Notes: a model not told the origin generated them from the sequence alone. A stretch of 34,938 nucleotides of DNA from Micavibrio_A sp964423095 (GCA_964423095.1 CAYRDI010000019.1:1-34938); one strand, 5' to 3'. Positions 16,886 to 25,491 are shown, numbered from the stretch's first letter. Program-made: numbers and translations.

Positions 16886-17503
16886 TCAGCTTTTATATTT
16901 GACCGAACAGCCATAGGGTTTGGTTTGTGCTGTTTCAACGGGTTTTCCCGCTATCAGGGCATCAAGAGCCGCCGCCACGTAATTATGCGCTGTTGCGGCA
17001 TCATCGGGGTTTGCGCTGTCATTGTCATCAATCGCGCCTTCATAGACCAGCGTTCCTTCGGGGTTGATGATAAACATATTGGGTGTGGTTTTGGCACCGT
17101 ATAGGTGTCCGATCTCACCTGAAGGGTCAAGAATGCGGGCGGAGGGAGTCGATTTTTCCTTTTCCATGTAGGCGTTGGAATCTTCGGGGGACATGAAACC
17201 CTGTTCGCCATCGCCGGAAGAAACGATGGTCAGCCAGACGATGCCTTTGCCCGTATATTCCGTTTGCAGTTTTTGCATGTTCCCTGAATCGTAATGTTTG
17301 TGTACGAACGGGCAGCCGGGGTTCGACCATTCGAGAACAACGGTTTTGCCCTTGTAATCGCTTAATTTCTGCGTTTTGCCGTGGGTGTCCGTGCCGGTGA
17401 AATCCGGTGCGGGCTTGCCGATTTCTACACCGGCGTGGGCGGCAGGTGCCGATGCAACGGCAAAAAAGGCCAAAGCGGCCAGAACGAGGGGGCGTATCAT
17501 CAA
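16886..17503 (-). CDS. Exported thioredoxin-fold redoxin, single-cysteine active site
   Basis: A 205-residue periplasmic AhpC/TSA-like redoxin. Residues 1-24 form a signal peptide (MMIRPLVLAALAFFAVASAP, cleavage after AHA). The mature domain has IGKPAPDFTGTDTHGK, then the active-site segment VVLEWSNPGCPFVHKHY, where Cys64 stands alone (C-P-F-V, not CxxC). PNMFIINPEGTLVYEGAIDD gives the cis-Pro region. A second cysteine, Cys199, is near the end (YGCSVKY). Peroxiredoxin-like or thiol-reductant chemistry is inferred. AGGAGA before ATG 17503 overlaps the stop of the upstream DsbD/ScsB-like gene (gap 8 bases). The two are one operon, and the transmembrane protein probably supplies electrons to this redoxin. 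Confidence 0.85.
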   Translation of the reverse strand: MMIRPLVLAALAFFAVASAPAAHAGVEIGKPAPDFTGTDTHGKTQKLSDYKGKTVVLEWSNPGCPFVHKHYDSGNMQKLQTEYTGKGIVWLTIVSSGDGEQGFMSPEDSNAYMEKEKSTPSARILDPSGEIGHLYGAKTTPNMFIINPEGTLVYEGAIDDNDSANPDDAATAHNYVAAALDALIAGKPVETAQTKPYGCSVKYKS

Positions 17504-17511
17504 GGTATCTC

Positions 17512-19611
17512 CTAGGGGTTGGTGGTAATCGTTTTTTCGACGATGCCGGGGGTTAGAATTTGTGGCAGAACAACGGGTTCGGGCCGGGCGCCGCTTTCCT
17601 TGTTCCGTGCGCCATAGAAAACATAGAGCGGAACGCCGCTGCGTCCATATTGTTCCAGATAATTTGTGATGTCCGGGTTCTGGTTTGTCCAGTCGCCTTT
17701 CAGATAGCGGATATTCTTTTCCTTGAACAACGCCTTGGTGGACGGAATGGCGAGCGCAACTTTTTCATTCACTTTACACGTAATGCACCACGCCGCCGTC
17801 ATGTTGACGAAGACGGGATCATCGCCGTTCAAAAGGTCGGCCAGTTTGACAGGATCGAAGGATTCCCAGTTTTCCCCTTCTTCAACCTGCAATTCCTGTG
17901 CTTGCGTGCCAGCCGGCATTTCCTTGATACCAAAGAAGGTCGAAAGCGCAAAAAAAGCCGCGACCAGTGAGACAAGACCGAAGAGCGGCCGACCCATCCC
18001 TGTGCGTGGGCGTTTTTGCCAGAGCCAGATCGAAAAGGCGATGGAAAGCATGCCGAGCAGGGCGGCGAATTGTCCGATATGGTTGATTTGCTGCGATAAA
18101 ACCCACAGCAGCCACGCGGCAGCGGCAAACATCGGGAAAGCAAGGAATTGCCGGAAGGTTTCCATCCATGCGCCGGGTTTGGGCAGCACATGGCGCAGGG
18201 CCGGAACGAACGCGAGAAGGAGATAGGGGAAGGCCAGACCAAAACCAAGGGCCAGAAATACGCCGAGAGAAATGTATGGGGCTTGCGTCAATGCATAGCC
18301 CATGGCTACGCCCATAAAGGGTGCAGTGCAGGGCGTTGCGACGAGTGTGGCGAGCGCACCCGTGAAAAATGATCCGCTTAAACCGCCGCGTTGGGTCAGG
18401 GATTGTCCGGCATTCGAAAGCCCAAAGGAAATTTCAAAAAATCCGGCAAGGTTCAATCCCAGCGTAAAGAACAGATAGGCCAGGAAGAGAATGATGACGG
18501 GGTGCTGCAACTGGAAACCCCATCCGACCTGCGTGCCGCCAGCTTTCAAGATCATCAGGATGCCGGCGATAAGTGCAAAACAGGTCATGATGCCGCCGGT
18601 GTAGGCGAGCCCATACAAGCGGGCCTTGGCATTTTCTTTATCCTTTAATTTGACGAGACTGAGTGCCTTCATCGACAGGATCGGGAAGACACAGGGCATC
18701 AGGTTCAGGATCATTCCGCCAAGAAAGGCGAACAACAAAGCCTTGAGCGCGCCCAAATCAGACGGCGCGTCATCTATCTGCTTTCCGGCGGCCGTACTCA
18801 AACCCGAAACGCGGATTCCTTTGCGGGTGCCGGACGCATCTTCATACGCGACGACGATTTTGGATACAGGCACATCGGCAAGCGCGCGTTCGCCCCGCTT
18901 GTGGTGCAGGATCAGCGTATCACCTTTCTTTTCCGCGCTCGTTGAATCGGGGTTGGAAATCAGGCCCCACTCTTCGGGGTATAGTTCAATGGATTTCAAA
19001 TTCGTAAACGCGCCGGGCGTATCGGTTTGTACGGTGACAACGAGATCGCCATCTTCTTCGGACATAGAGGTCGCCCAGCCCAGATCGATAGGAAGCATCG
19101 CGCGCGCTTCTTCGATGGCGAGGGGGGAGGGGGCCTGATCGCCATTGATGGTGAAGTGCACTTCGTGCGTTTCGGGAATGCAGATTTCATGACAAACGAG
19201 CACATCGATTTTGGCCGTGATTGTGTGCGGTTCATTATCAAGAGAGGCTGGCAAGGTGAGGTCTTGCAACAACACCACTTTTTGTTCATAGCCGAAATTG
19301 GCCAGCGGCCCCATGGCCAGCTTTTTGGGAACGGGCCAGGAAATGTCGGAGGCTTTCAAACCTTCGATTCCCTGCCATTGTATGCGGGCCTTGGTCCCGC
19401 TGTCGCCCGGATTGACCCAATAGGTATGCCATCCATCGGCTATTTTTTCTTCGATGCCGATCATGATGGTTTGCCCCGCTTTTACATCGGTCTTTTCGGG
19501 AAGAAGGCGAATGGACATATGCTTTTCTTGCGCAGACGCGGGGCCACCCAATGAGAAAACATACAAAAAGACAAGGAGCAGGCAGGGAATAAGAGACTTA
19601 CGAAGGGACAT
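17512..19611 (-). CDS. DsbD/ScsB-family thiol:disulfide interchange protein
   Basis: This membrane protein carries electrons from cytoplasmic thioredoxin to periplasmic partners. The 699-residue chain has a signal peptide (1-27, ending ASAQ) and a large periplasmic domain (~28-285) with the cysteine pair Cys140/Cys144 (VLVCHEICIP). Eight or so membrane helices (~290-570) follow, with the redox cysteines Cys307 (NLMPCVFP) and Cys428 (ATPCTAPF). The C-terminal thioredoxin domain has the active site Cys609-Ile-Thr-Cys612 (AAWCITCK). The large N-terminal domain is of the ScsB type, as in copper-sensitivity suppressor loci, and not the shorter E. coli DsbD type. A periplasmic redoxin is encoded 8 bases downstream. 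It diverges from aacS across 89 bases. Confidence 0.93.
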   Translation of the reverse strand: MSLRKSLIPCLLLVFLYVFSLGGPASAQEKHMSIRLLPEKTDVKAGQTIMIGIEEKIADGWHTYWVNPGDSGTKARIQWQGIEGLKASDISWPVPKKLAMGPLANFGYEQKVVLLQDLTLPASLDNEPHTITAKIDVLVCHEICIPETHEVHFTINGDQAPSPLAIEEARAMLPIDLGWATSMSEEDGDLVVTVQTDTPGAFTNLKSIELYPEEWGLISNPDSTSAEKKGDTLILHHKRGERALADVPVSKIVVAYEDASGTRKGIRVSGLSTAAGKQIDDAPSDLGALKALLFAFLGGMILNLMPCVFPILSMKALSLVKLKDKENAKARLYGLAYTGGIMTCFALIAGILMILKAGGTQVGWGFQLQHPVIILFLAYLFFTLGLNLAGFFEISFGLSNAGQSLTQRGGLSGSFFTGALATLVATPCTAPFMGVAMGYALTQAPYISLGVFLALGFGLAFPYLLLAFVPALRHVLPKPGAWMETFRQFLAFPMFAAAAWLLWVLSQQINHIGQFAALLGMLSIAFSIWLWQKRPRTGMGRPLFGLVSLVAAFFALSTFFGIKEMPAGTQAQELQVEEGENWESFDPVKLADLLNGDDPVFVNMTAAWCITCKVNEKVALAIPSTKALFKEKNIRYLKGDWTNQNPDITNYLEQYGRSGVPLYVFYGARNKESGARPEPVVLPQILTPGIVEKTITTNP

Positions 19612-19700
19612 GGGCCGCTTTCACAGTTTGGTTACCATTATGATTTAGTCTATCAGGGGCCGCTGTCTACCTCTAGGCTCTTCATAAAAAAGGAATTATC

Positions 19701-21677
19701 ATGGTTTCGGGTACTTCTTCATCGCATCTGACGGAAACCGGTAAAATGACCAAACAACCTTTATGGGTGCCCACCGCCCCCGAAAAATCCCAACTGGCCA
19801 CCTTTATGAAGGGGCTGGGGCACAACCATCTGGATTATCAAACCTTCTGGCACTGGAGCGTGGAGAACCCGGAAAAGTTCTGGGACGCGGTCTGGGATTA
19901 TTGCGATCTGATCGGGGAAAAGGGCGATGTGGTTTTAAAAGACCCTGGCAAAATGACGGGCGGACAGTTTTTCCCGAACGGCCGTATCAATTATGCCGAA
20001 AACCTGCTCCGTCACCGTGGCCCCACACCCGCCATTATTTTTCGTGACGAACTGGCGCGGGAGCGTACGCTCAGTTTTGATGAACTGTATGCAGACGTCG
20101 CCAAATGGCAGGCGCAATTTAAGATATGGGGCGTGAAAAAAGGTGACCGTGTTGCCGCCTATATGCCCAATATGCCCGAAACATTGATAGCCTGTCTGGC
20201 GGCCACATCGCTTGGTGCCATCTGGTCTTCGGCGTCCCCGGATTTCGGATCGCAAGGGTTGATCGACCGCTTCGGCCAGATCGAACCGAAAATACTCGTG
20301 GCCGCGGATGGCTATTTCTATAACGGAAAAACAATCGATTGCCTGCAAAAAGTACGAGACGTACAGCCGCATCTGAAAGGTCTGGAACACACCGTCATCG
20401 TACCGTTCGTTGGTGAGCAGCCAGATGTTTCAGACATAAAAAATCCGGTTTTGAGTACGTCGATGAAACCGGCGCGCGATGTAATGTATGAACGCGTCGA
20501 ATTCAATCATCCGCTCTATATCATGTTTTCTTCGGGCACCACCGGTATTCCCAAATGTATCGTACATGGCCATGGCGGGACGTTGCTCCAGCATGTGAAG
20601 GAACATCGTTTCCAGACGAACGTCAATAACGGGGACAGGATATTTTATTTCAGCACATGTGGCTGGATGATGTGGAACTGGCTGATCTCGGGTCTGGCCA
20701 GCGGTGCGACGTTGTTGTTGTTCGATGGATCACCGTTTTACCCCGATGGAAACGTGCTGTGGCAGTTTACAGCGAAACATAAAGCGATGTTGTTCGGCAC
20801 CTCGGCAAAATACATTGATGCCTTGAAAATAAATGGATTAAATCCGGGACAGGATCATGATTTGTCATCATTGCGTGTGATCGGTTCCACCGGCTCGCCG
20901 TTGGTGCATGAAAGTTTTGATTACGTTTACAGCCATATCAAAAAAGACGTGCATCTATCTTCTCTGTCCGGCGGAACGGACATCGTTTCATGCTTTGTGA
21001 TGGGCAACCCGCTCAGCCCCGTCTGGCGCGGCGAAATTCAGGGGCCGGGTCTGGGGCTCGCCGTTGATGTGTTCGACGATGACGGAAAACCGATTCCCGA
21101 AGGGGCGGGTTCCGGCGAACTGGTCTGTACGAAGCCGTTCCCGTGTATGCCCGTCATGTTCTGGAACGATCCGGACGGGGCACGTTATAAATCCGCGTAC
21201 TTTGAACGGTTCGATAATATCTGGTGCCATGGTGACTGGATCGAACGTACGACCCATCATGGTTTGATCATTCATGGGCGGTCGGATGCCACGCTCAACC
21301 CCGGCGGCGTACGGATCGGTACGGCGGAAATTTATCGGCAGGTGGAACAGGTGCCCGATGTGACGGAAAGCATTGCCGTGGGACAGGATTGGGATGGCGA
21401 TGTCCGCGTGATCCTGTTCGTTAAATTACGTGATGGTGTGACGCTCGATGATGTTTTGGTCGAGAAAATCAAAAAACAAATCCGGATCGGGGCATCGCCA
21501 CGCCACGTACCGGCCAAAATCCTGCAAATCACCGATATTCCCCGCACAAAATCCGGAAAAATCACCGAAATTGCCGTGCGGGACGTGATTATGGGGCGCA
21601 AAATCAAGAATATCGAGGCGTTGGCCAACCCCGAAGCATTGGAGCAGTACAGGGATATTCCCGCGCTCAAAAGCTAA
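19701..21677 (+). CDS. aacS: Acetoacetyl-CoA synthetase
   Basis: AacS activates acetoacetate with ATP and CoA. It is a route into lipid, PHB or ketone-body metabolism. The 658-residue chain matches the family length. The adenylate-forming motifs are MFSSGTTGIPKCIVHGHGG, the segment STCGWMMWNWLISGLASGATLLLFDGS characteristic of this branch, GSTGSPL, and CHGDWIE. RSDATLNPGGVRIGTAEIYRQ and the catalytic Lys in PRTKSGKITEIAVRDV complete the set. The N-terminal ACS-type segment (NHLDYQTFWHWSVENPEKFWDAVWDYC) distinguishes it from ordinary acyl-CoA ligases. AAGGAA (19690-19695) supports ATG 19701. It is transcribed divergently from the ScsB-like gene. The next gene begins 41 bases later, from its own promoter. 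Confidence 0.95.
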   Translation: MVSGTSSSHLTETGKMTKQPLWVPTAPEKSQLATFMKGLGHNHLDYQTFWHWSVENPEKFWDAVWDYCDLIGEKGDVVLKDPGKMTGGQFFPNGRINYAENLLRHRGPTPAIIFRDELARERTLSFDELYADVAKWQAQFKIWGVKKGDRVAAYMPNMPETLIACLAATSLGAIWSSASPDFGSQGLIDRFGQIEPKILVAADGYFYNGKTIDCLQKVRDVQPHLKGLEHTVIVPFVGEQPDVSDIKNPVLSTSMKPARDVMYERVEFNHPLYIMFSSGTTGIPKCIVHGHGGTLLQHVKEHRFQTNVNNGDRIFYFSTCGWMMWNWLISGLASGATLLLFDGSPFYPDGNVLWQFTAKHKAMLFGTSAKYIDALKINGLNPGQDHDLSSLRVIGSTGSPLVHESFDYVYSHIKKDVHLSSLSGGTDIVSCFVMGNPLSPVWRGEIQGPGLGLAVDVFDDDGKPIPEGAGSGELVCTKPFPCMPVMFWNDPDGARYKSAYFERFDNIWCHGDWIERTTHHGLIIHGRSDATLNPGGVRIGTAEIYRQVEQVPDVTESIAVGQDWDGDVRVILFVKLRDGVTLDDVLVEKIKKQIRIGASPRHVPAKILQITDIPRTKSGKITEIAVRDVIMGRKIKNIEALANPEALEQYRDIPALKS

Positions 21678-21681
21678 TTTA

Positions 21682-21711
21682 TTGACATAATGTATGTTTT
21701 TATGATTTAAA
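21682..21711 (+). promoter_or_regulatory. Sigma-70-like promoter placing the start of transcription at the orphan's ATG
   Basis: TTGACA (21682-21687) is followed 17-18 bases later by ATTTAA/TTTAAA (21705-21711). A start about seven bases on coincides with ATG 21719, so the transcript would be leaderless. The 14-base core ATTTATTGACATAA (21677-21690) recurs at 32595-32608 on the other strand, before another orphan. Confidence 0.55.
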
Positions 21712-21718
21712 TCGGCCT

Positions 21719-22594
21719 ATGTCCGAATTAAACGAATTTGCGTTGCTGATTGAAGAAGCCCGCCAGCTTGAGGCTGGCATCCATGTTTTGCGCGGAAACC
21801 AGACCATTCTCGAAAATCCCTATCTCAATCCTTCCTCAATCCATCATCCCGACTATGCCGTGATGCTGACCATGAAGGACACGGATGTGGCCGGCCTTTT
21901 GTCGGAGAACGAGCTTGATGATTACCATTTTCAAGTAGCCCGCGTTCAACGGGCGACAGAAATGCTGAGGACGGCCTGTATTATCGTCGACCTGCAATTT
22001 TCTTTGGCCGCGCATGTCATTGACAAATCCGTCCACGATACGTTGCGCCACGATCTTGGCGTGCAAAAGAATCTGTCCATGCGGTTTCACCGCGCGCGGG
22101 ATGCGATGGAAGGGTCATCCTATTATTCGTCCGAATTGAATGATGCCATTATGGGGGTATGGAACAGGCATGAAGGACAGTTTGAGCGTCTTTTAAGCCA
22201 AGGATCATCCGGTTCCTTCGACGATATAAAAAAGGGCTTTTTGGTCAGCCAGATATTTTACCAGCGCCAACATCTTGCTGGCCTGTGCCTTGACGAGATT
22301 TCTGAAAACACAAAAAAAATTGCCCGTTATCATTCCGCAGCATTGCTTTACCGGCAGGCGGTGGATGAGGCAGTCCTCCCCCTGGATAAGGACGAGAACT
22401 TTGCTGACAGGCGGCTTGCTGCGACATCGTCCATGCTGGATGAAGATTTGCTTCGCACGGACAAGGTGCGCAAGTTTCTGGGGCACCTCGTTTCATCCGG
22501 TACGGGTCTTTTCATCGAAGACAAGCCATTCAAACCCACCAAATACGTTCCAATCTCGATTGCGCCCTTGATTCCCGCGTCGGTTTATGGCTAG
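21719..22594 (+). CDS. Unknown 291-residue helical protein
   Basis: I recognise no family. The protein is predicted mostly helical and soluble, with no signal peptide and no membrane span. It shows Leu/Glu/Arg-rich segments such as NEFALLIEEARQLEAGIHVL and a central helix with histidines (RMFH/RFHRARDAMEG). A long amphipathic stretch lies at 195-225 (LAGLCLDEISENTKKIARYHS). ATG 21719 has no Shine-Dalgarno, and a TTGACA-type promoter is placed so that the mRNA would begin at the start codon. A 33-residue alanine-rich ORF begins 9 bases after its stop. Codon use is like that of its neighbours, so a resident gene is likely. Confidence 0.65.
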   Translation: MSELNEFALLIEEARQLEAGIHVLRGNQTILENPYLNPSSIHHPDYAVMLTMKDTDVAGLLSENELDDYHFQVARVQRATEMLRTACIIVDLQFSLAAHVIDKSVHDTLRHDLGVQKNLSMRFHRARDAMEGSSYYSSELNDAIMGVWNRHEGQFERLLSQGSSGSFDDIKKGFLVSQIFYQRQHLAGLCLDEISENTKKIARYHSAALLYRQAVDEAVLPLDKDENFADRRLAATSSMLDEDLLRTDKVRKFLGHLVSSGTGLFIEDKPFKPTKYVPISIAPLIPASVYG

Positions 22595-22603
22595 ATCGAG
22601 GGG

Positions 22604-22705
22604 ATGATGACCGAAACCGCAAGCCTTTACGCCTTTGATGCAGCCCTGATCGCTGCTGCTTGCGCCTGTGCCGCCGCCGCGATGGCAGCCGCCGCTGCGG
22701 GTTAG
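22604..22705 (+). CDS. Possible 33-residue alanine-rich hydrophobic microprotein
   Basis: Two consecutive ATG codons (22604, 22607) follow GAGGGG (22599-22603), a good ribosome-binding site just upstream. The frame starts 9 bases after the stop of the 291-residue orphan, so translation could be coupled. The product has an acidic/polar N-terminus (MTETASLYAFDA), then an Ala/Cys-rich hydrophobic run (LIAAACACAAAAMAAAAA) that could form one short membrane helix. GC-rich alanine codons alone can make such a frame by chance, so this is a candidate only. Confidence 0.35.
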   Translation: MMTETASLYAFDAALIAAACACAAAAMAAAAAG

Positions 22706-22795
22706 CCCGCACATCATATCCCGACATAGCGCAAAGAGCGCGAATTAGCCGAAAATCCCAAAAAAACAAAAGAATGCTTGTAAGGTGTTTGCCCC

Positions 22796-24010
22796 ATGAG
22801 TACATCAGGCTCCATTATTATGAATGATCAAACGATGAGTAACGAAAAAGTCCCGCAATTCCGCTCCGTCCTCTCCAACCTTACCCCCAATCAGGGGGCG
22901 GAAATGCTCCGCTATGGCTGGACAAAGCCCGGTATTATTTCTCTGGCCCAAGGGGAGGGTAGTGCGCGCACGCCTGATTTTATCGCGGATGCGGCGTACA
23001 AGGCGATGCAGGAAGGTAAAACCTTCTATGCCCCTGTTCTGGGTACACCTGAATTGCGGCAGGAAATTTCGAATTACTATGCCAACGTCTTTAAAATGAA
23101 TATTCCGACCAACCGGATTTTTGCTACATCGTCGGGGACAACGGCGATGCATCTGGCCCTGACGTCGGTGTTGGACGAGGGCGACGAGGTTGTGGCGGTC
23201 ACGCCGATCTGGAAGAATCTTCTGGGTGCGATCGAACTGACACAAGCCAAAACCGTGCAGGTGCCGCTAGAACATGTCGAAGGACAAGGCTGGCAGCTTG
23301 ATATGGACAAGCTGTTCGATGCGGTGACGGCGCGCACGAAAGTGATGTTGATTGTGACACCGTCCAACCCGACGGGGTGGACGATGACCGGCCCCGAAAT
23401 CAAAAAGGTATTGGAATTCGCGCGGAGCCGCGGCATCTGGATCATCGCGGACGAGGTGTATTCGCGGATCGTATTTGAAGGAACGCGCAGCCCGTCCTTC
23501 CTCGATTATTCCGAACCAGACGACAAACTTTTTATCGTCAATTCCTTTTCCAAATCCTATGCGATGACGGGCTGGCGGCTCGGCTGGCTGGTTGGACCTG
23601 CCAATTCGGACGAACCGGTGCGCGATCTGGCCCTATACGACAATATGGGCCCGCCGACCTATGCGCAGTATGGCGCAGTCGCGGCCCTTCGCCACGGGGA
23701 ACCGTTCATCGCCGAACAGGTTGCCTTGTGGAAATCCAATCTGGATTTGGTCATGGATCGTTTCAACACGAACGGCCGTATCCATATGCACCGTCCCCCG
23801 GCAACCTTTTATGCCTTCTTCCGCGTCGATGGCGAACCCGATTGCATGAGTTTATCGCGCCGTCTGATCGATGAAGGCCTGCTCAGTCTCGCACCCGGCT
23901 GCGCGTTCGGGAAATGTTGTGCCGGATGGCTTCGTATGTGCTTTGCGGTGTCCGAACAACGAATTATCGAAGCACTGGACAGGCTGGAACAGGTTGTCAA
24001 ACCGCAATAG
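22796..24010 (+). CDS. Class I pyridoxal-phosphate aminotransferase (AspC-like)
   Basis: The 404-residue protein has the fold-type I aminotransferase motifs. They are ATSSGTTAMHLAL (phosphate-side loop), PSNPTGW with Asn191, IIADEVYSRI with Asp219 and Tyr222, and the PLP lysine Lys253 in NSFSKSYAMTGWRLGW. Arg261 is the phosphate-contact arginine. The C-terminal domain is complete (APGCAFGKCCAGWLRMCFAV), giving substrate carboxylate contact. The amino-acid substrate cannot be settled; aspartate- or aromatic-type is plausible. AAGGTG (22782-22787) lies 8 bases before ATG 22796. Two further in-frame Mets (Met9, Met14) are possible starts. It converges with the anti-sigma gene, with three bases between the two stops. 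Confidence 0.9.
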   Translation: MSTSGSIIMNDQTMSNEKVPQFRSVLSNLTPNQGAEMLRYGWTKPGIISLAQGEGSARTPDFIADAAYKAMQEGKTFYAPVLGTPELRQEISNYYANVFKMNIPTNRIFATSSGTTAMHLALTSVLDEGDEVVAVTPIWKNLLGAIELTQAKTVQVPLEHVEGQGWQLDMDKLFDAVTARTKVMLIVTPSNPTGWTMTGPEIKKVLEFARSRGIWIIADEVYSRIVFEGTRSPSFLDYSEPDDKLFIVNSFSKSYAMTGWRLGWLVGPANSDEPVRDLALYDNMGPPTYAQYGAVAALRHGEPFIAEQVALWKSNLDLVMDRFNTNGRIHMHRPPATFYAFFRVDGEPDCMSLSRRLIDEGLLSLAPGCAFGKCCAGWLRMCFAVSEQRIIEALDRLEQVVKPQ

Positions 24011-24013
24011 GGT

Positions 24014-24673
24014 CTATCGTGCGGTCAGATAGTTCAAAGCCTGTTGGAGCAGGCTTTGAACCCGCAGCCCCGATGGTTTAACGATCATTACCACGCATCC
24101 TTCGCCCGCATCGCTGGTCAGACGGTGGATTTGTCCGCGTTCGATGATAATCACATCGCCGCGACGGTACTGTCCGTTTTCTTCAAACAGCGCGCCTTTT
24201 AAAACCAGGGTTGCAACATTGGTTCGGGGCGGCGCCGGCGGTACGGTACGGCCACCTTGAATTTTCACGAGTTCTGCCCGCCACCCGGCGCAGGTGGTTT
24301 TGATCACCAGCCGTTCGATGCCGTCTTCGGTTTTCCGCCACGTTTGCGTTTCGATGTAATGTTCGAGGCAGGCGGGTATGGACAGAGCATCGGCGGTGAA
24401 GGATTTCTTTGCATCGCCGCACTTTGTTTTTTCCGCGCACGGTATGTTTTTGATTTTTTCCAGTACGGCGCGCCGCGCATGCGCCGTCATTTCAACGGGC
24501 GGGCAGCAATCATGGAGCATCGAACCGCCGATCGATTCATACTGGGCGATATATTTACGTGCTTCTGGCGATAGGGCCATGTGCGTGGCGACCAAAAGCG
24601 CATGGGCTTCGTCGATGCAACCGCTGGCATATTCCATCAAAAGGGAATGGTATGTGGTATCGTCCTTGATCAT
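24014..24673 (-). CDS. ChrR-like anti-sigma factor (cupin), most zinc ligands missing
   Basis: ChrR proteins hold ECF sigma factors inactive and release them on singlet oxygen or other stress. The protein is 219 residues with a small N-terminal sigma-binding domain (~5-60) and a C-terminal cupin (~100-205). In Rhodobacter ChrR, the first zinc site is one His, then H-x3-C-x2-C. Here His9 and His31 remain, but the two cysteines are Ser35 and Ala38 (THMALSPEARK). In the cupin, the HxHxxxE motif reads A-P-P-R-T-N-V at 147-153; only His183 (RGQIHRL) is kept. Scattered cysteines (19, 56, 57, 79, 85, 102, 128) remain. ATGA overlap with the sigma gene shows a sigma/anti-sigma operon. The mechanism is probably not the classical zinc one. 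Confidence 0.85.
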   Translation of the reverse strand: MIKDDTTYHSLLMEYASGCIDEAHALLVATHMALSPEARKYIAQYESIGGSMLHDCCPPVEMTAHARRAVLEKIKNIPCAEKTKCGDAKKSFTADALSIPACLEHYIETQTWRKTEDGIERLVIKTTCAGWRAELVKIQGGRTVPPAPPRTNVATLVLKGALFEENGQYRRGDVIIIERGQIHRLTSDAGEGCVVMIVKPSGLRVQSLLQQALNYLTAR

Positions 24674-25281
24674 ACCCAGATCTCCTTTACTTTTTTATCG
24701 CTACGCAGTTTGTCCATCGCCAGCCGGATCCGTGATTTGACGGTGCCGAGCGGGATTTTTGTTTCGGCGGCAATATCTGCGTGCGATTTGTCTTCGAAAA
24801 ACGATTTGTACAAAAGATCCGCCTGATCCGCCGGAAGGGAGCGGATAGCTTGTGCGACCGCATCGCTTTCTTCTTGCTGTGCCATTCTTTCGCTGATCGA
24901 TGGTGTATCGTCTTTGATGTCTTGCGCATCGGCAGGGTCGAATTCCGGACGGACGGTTTTACGAAGGGCATCGATCCGTTTGTTCCGTGCGATCGTGAAA
25001 ATCCATGTGCTGGCACTGGCACGCGCAGGATCGAAGGTCTTGGCTTTTTGCCAGACGGAAATCATTGTTTCCTGTGCCAGTTCATCGGCCGCATCCGGCG
25101 TGGCACCCCCCTTCATCAGAAAGGATTTTATCCGCGGGGCAAAATAATCGAACAAGGTCGCAAAAGCCTCCTGATCCTCTTTTTCGGCGATAGCCAGCAA
25201 TAACCGTTGGAAATAGGCGGGGCTTGCCGTTTTTTCCGGGGCGGTTTGCGGGTCTGGGCCTGTCAGGACGGATGCGTTCAT
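24670..25281 (-). CDS. ECF-family RNA polymerase sigma factor (RpoE/ECF11-like)
   Basis: Region 2 contains LFDYFAPRIKSFLMKGGATPDAADELAQETMISVWQKA and STWIFTIARNKRIDALRK; region 4 contains SLPADQADLLYKSFFEDKSHADIAAETKIPLGTVKSRIRLAMDKLR with a helix-turn-helix. Both are complete. I take ATG 25281 (203 residues) as the start. The frame runs on to 25491, but that stretch is AT-rich and reads like an untranslated leader, with no domain. GTG 25299 is an alternative. The stop overlaps the anti-sigma start (ATGA), and ChrR-like partnership puts this in the ECF11-type group. It should direct transcription of a stress regulon. I found no convincing autoregulatory promoter. It diverges from the IalB-like gene. 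Confidence 0.88.
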   Translation of the reverse strand: MNASVLTGPDPQTAPEKTASPAYFQRLLLAIAEKEDQEAFATLFDYFAPRIKSFLMKGGATPDAADELAQETMISVWQKAKTFDPARASASTWIFTIARNKRIDALRKTVRPEFDPADAQDIKDDTPSISERMAQQEESDAVAQAIRSLPADQADLLYKSFFEDKSHADIAAETKIPLGTVKSRIRLAMDKLRSDKKVKEIWV

Positions 25282-25491
25282 GCTTCTTATTAACGACACC
25301 TCAACCCTTTCAAACAAGTGTGTTTTTCGACTTTTATGTATTTTTAATCGTTTCTTTATACGGGTGGGGATTATAATTGGATGAGGCTGTTTCAATCCGC
25401 CAAGGGGATTGTCCTGTATTCCCGGATTGTTTAATCTGCGCATTGTCTTTATAGACGTTCGAATGACAGCCCCGCTTCCCATGGATCGCAC

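Noticed and set aside
25282..25491. N-terminal extension of the ECF sigma factor
   Set aside because: The extension is AT-rich, unlike a sigma-factor domain, and fills the divergent promoter region; ATG 25281 fits the family length.
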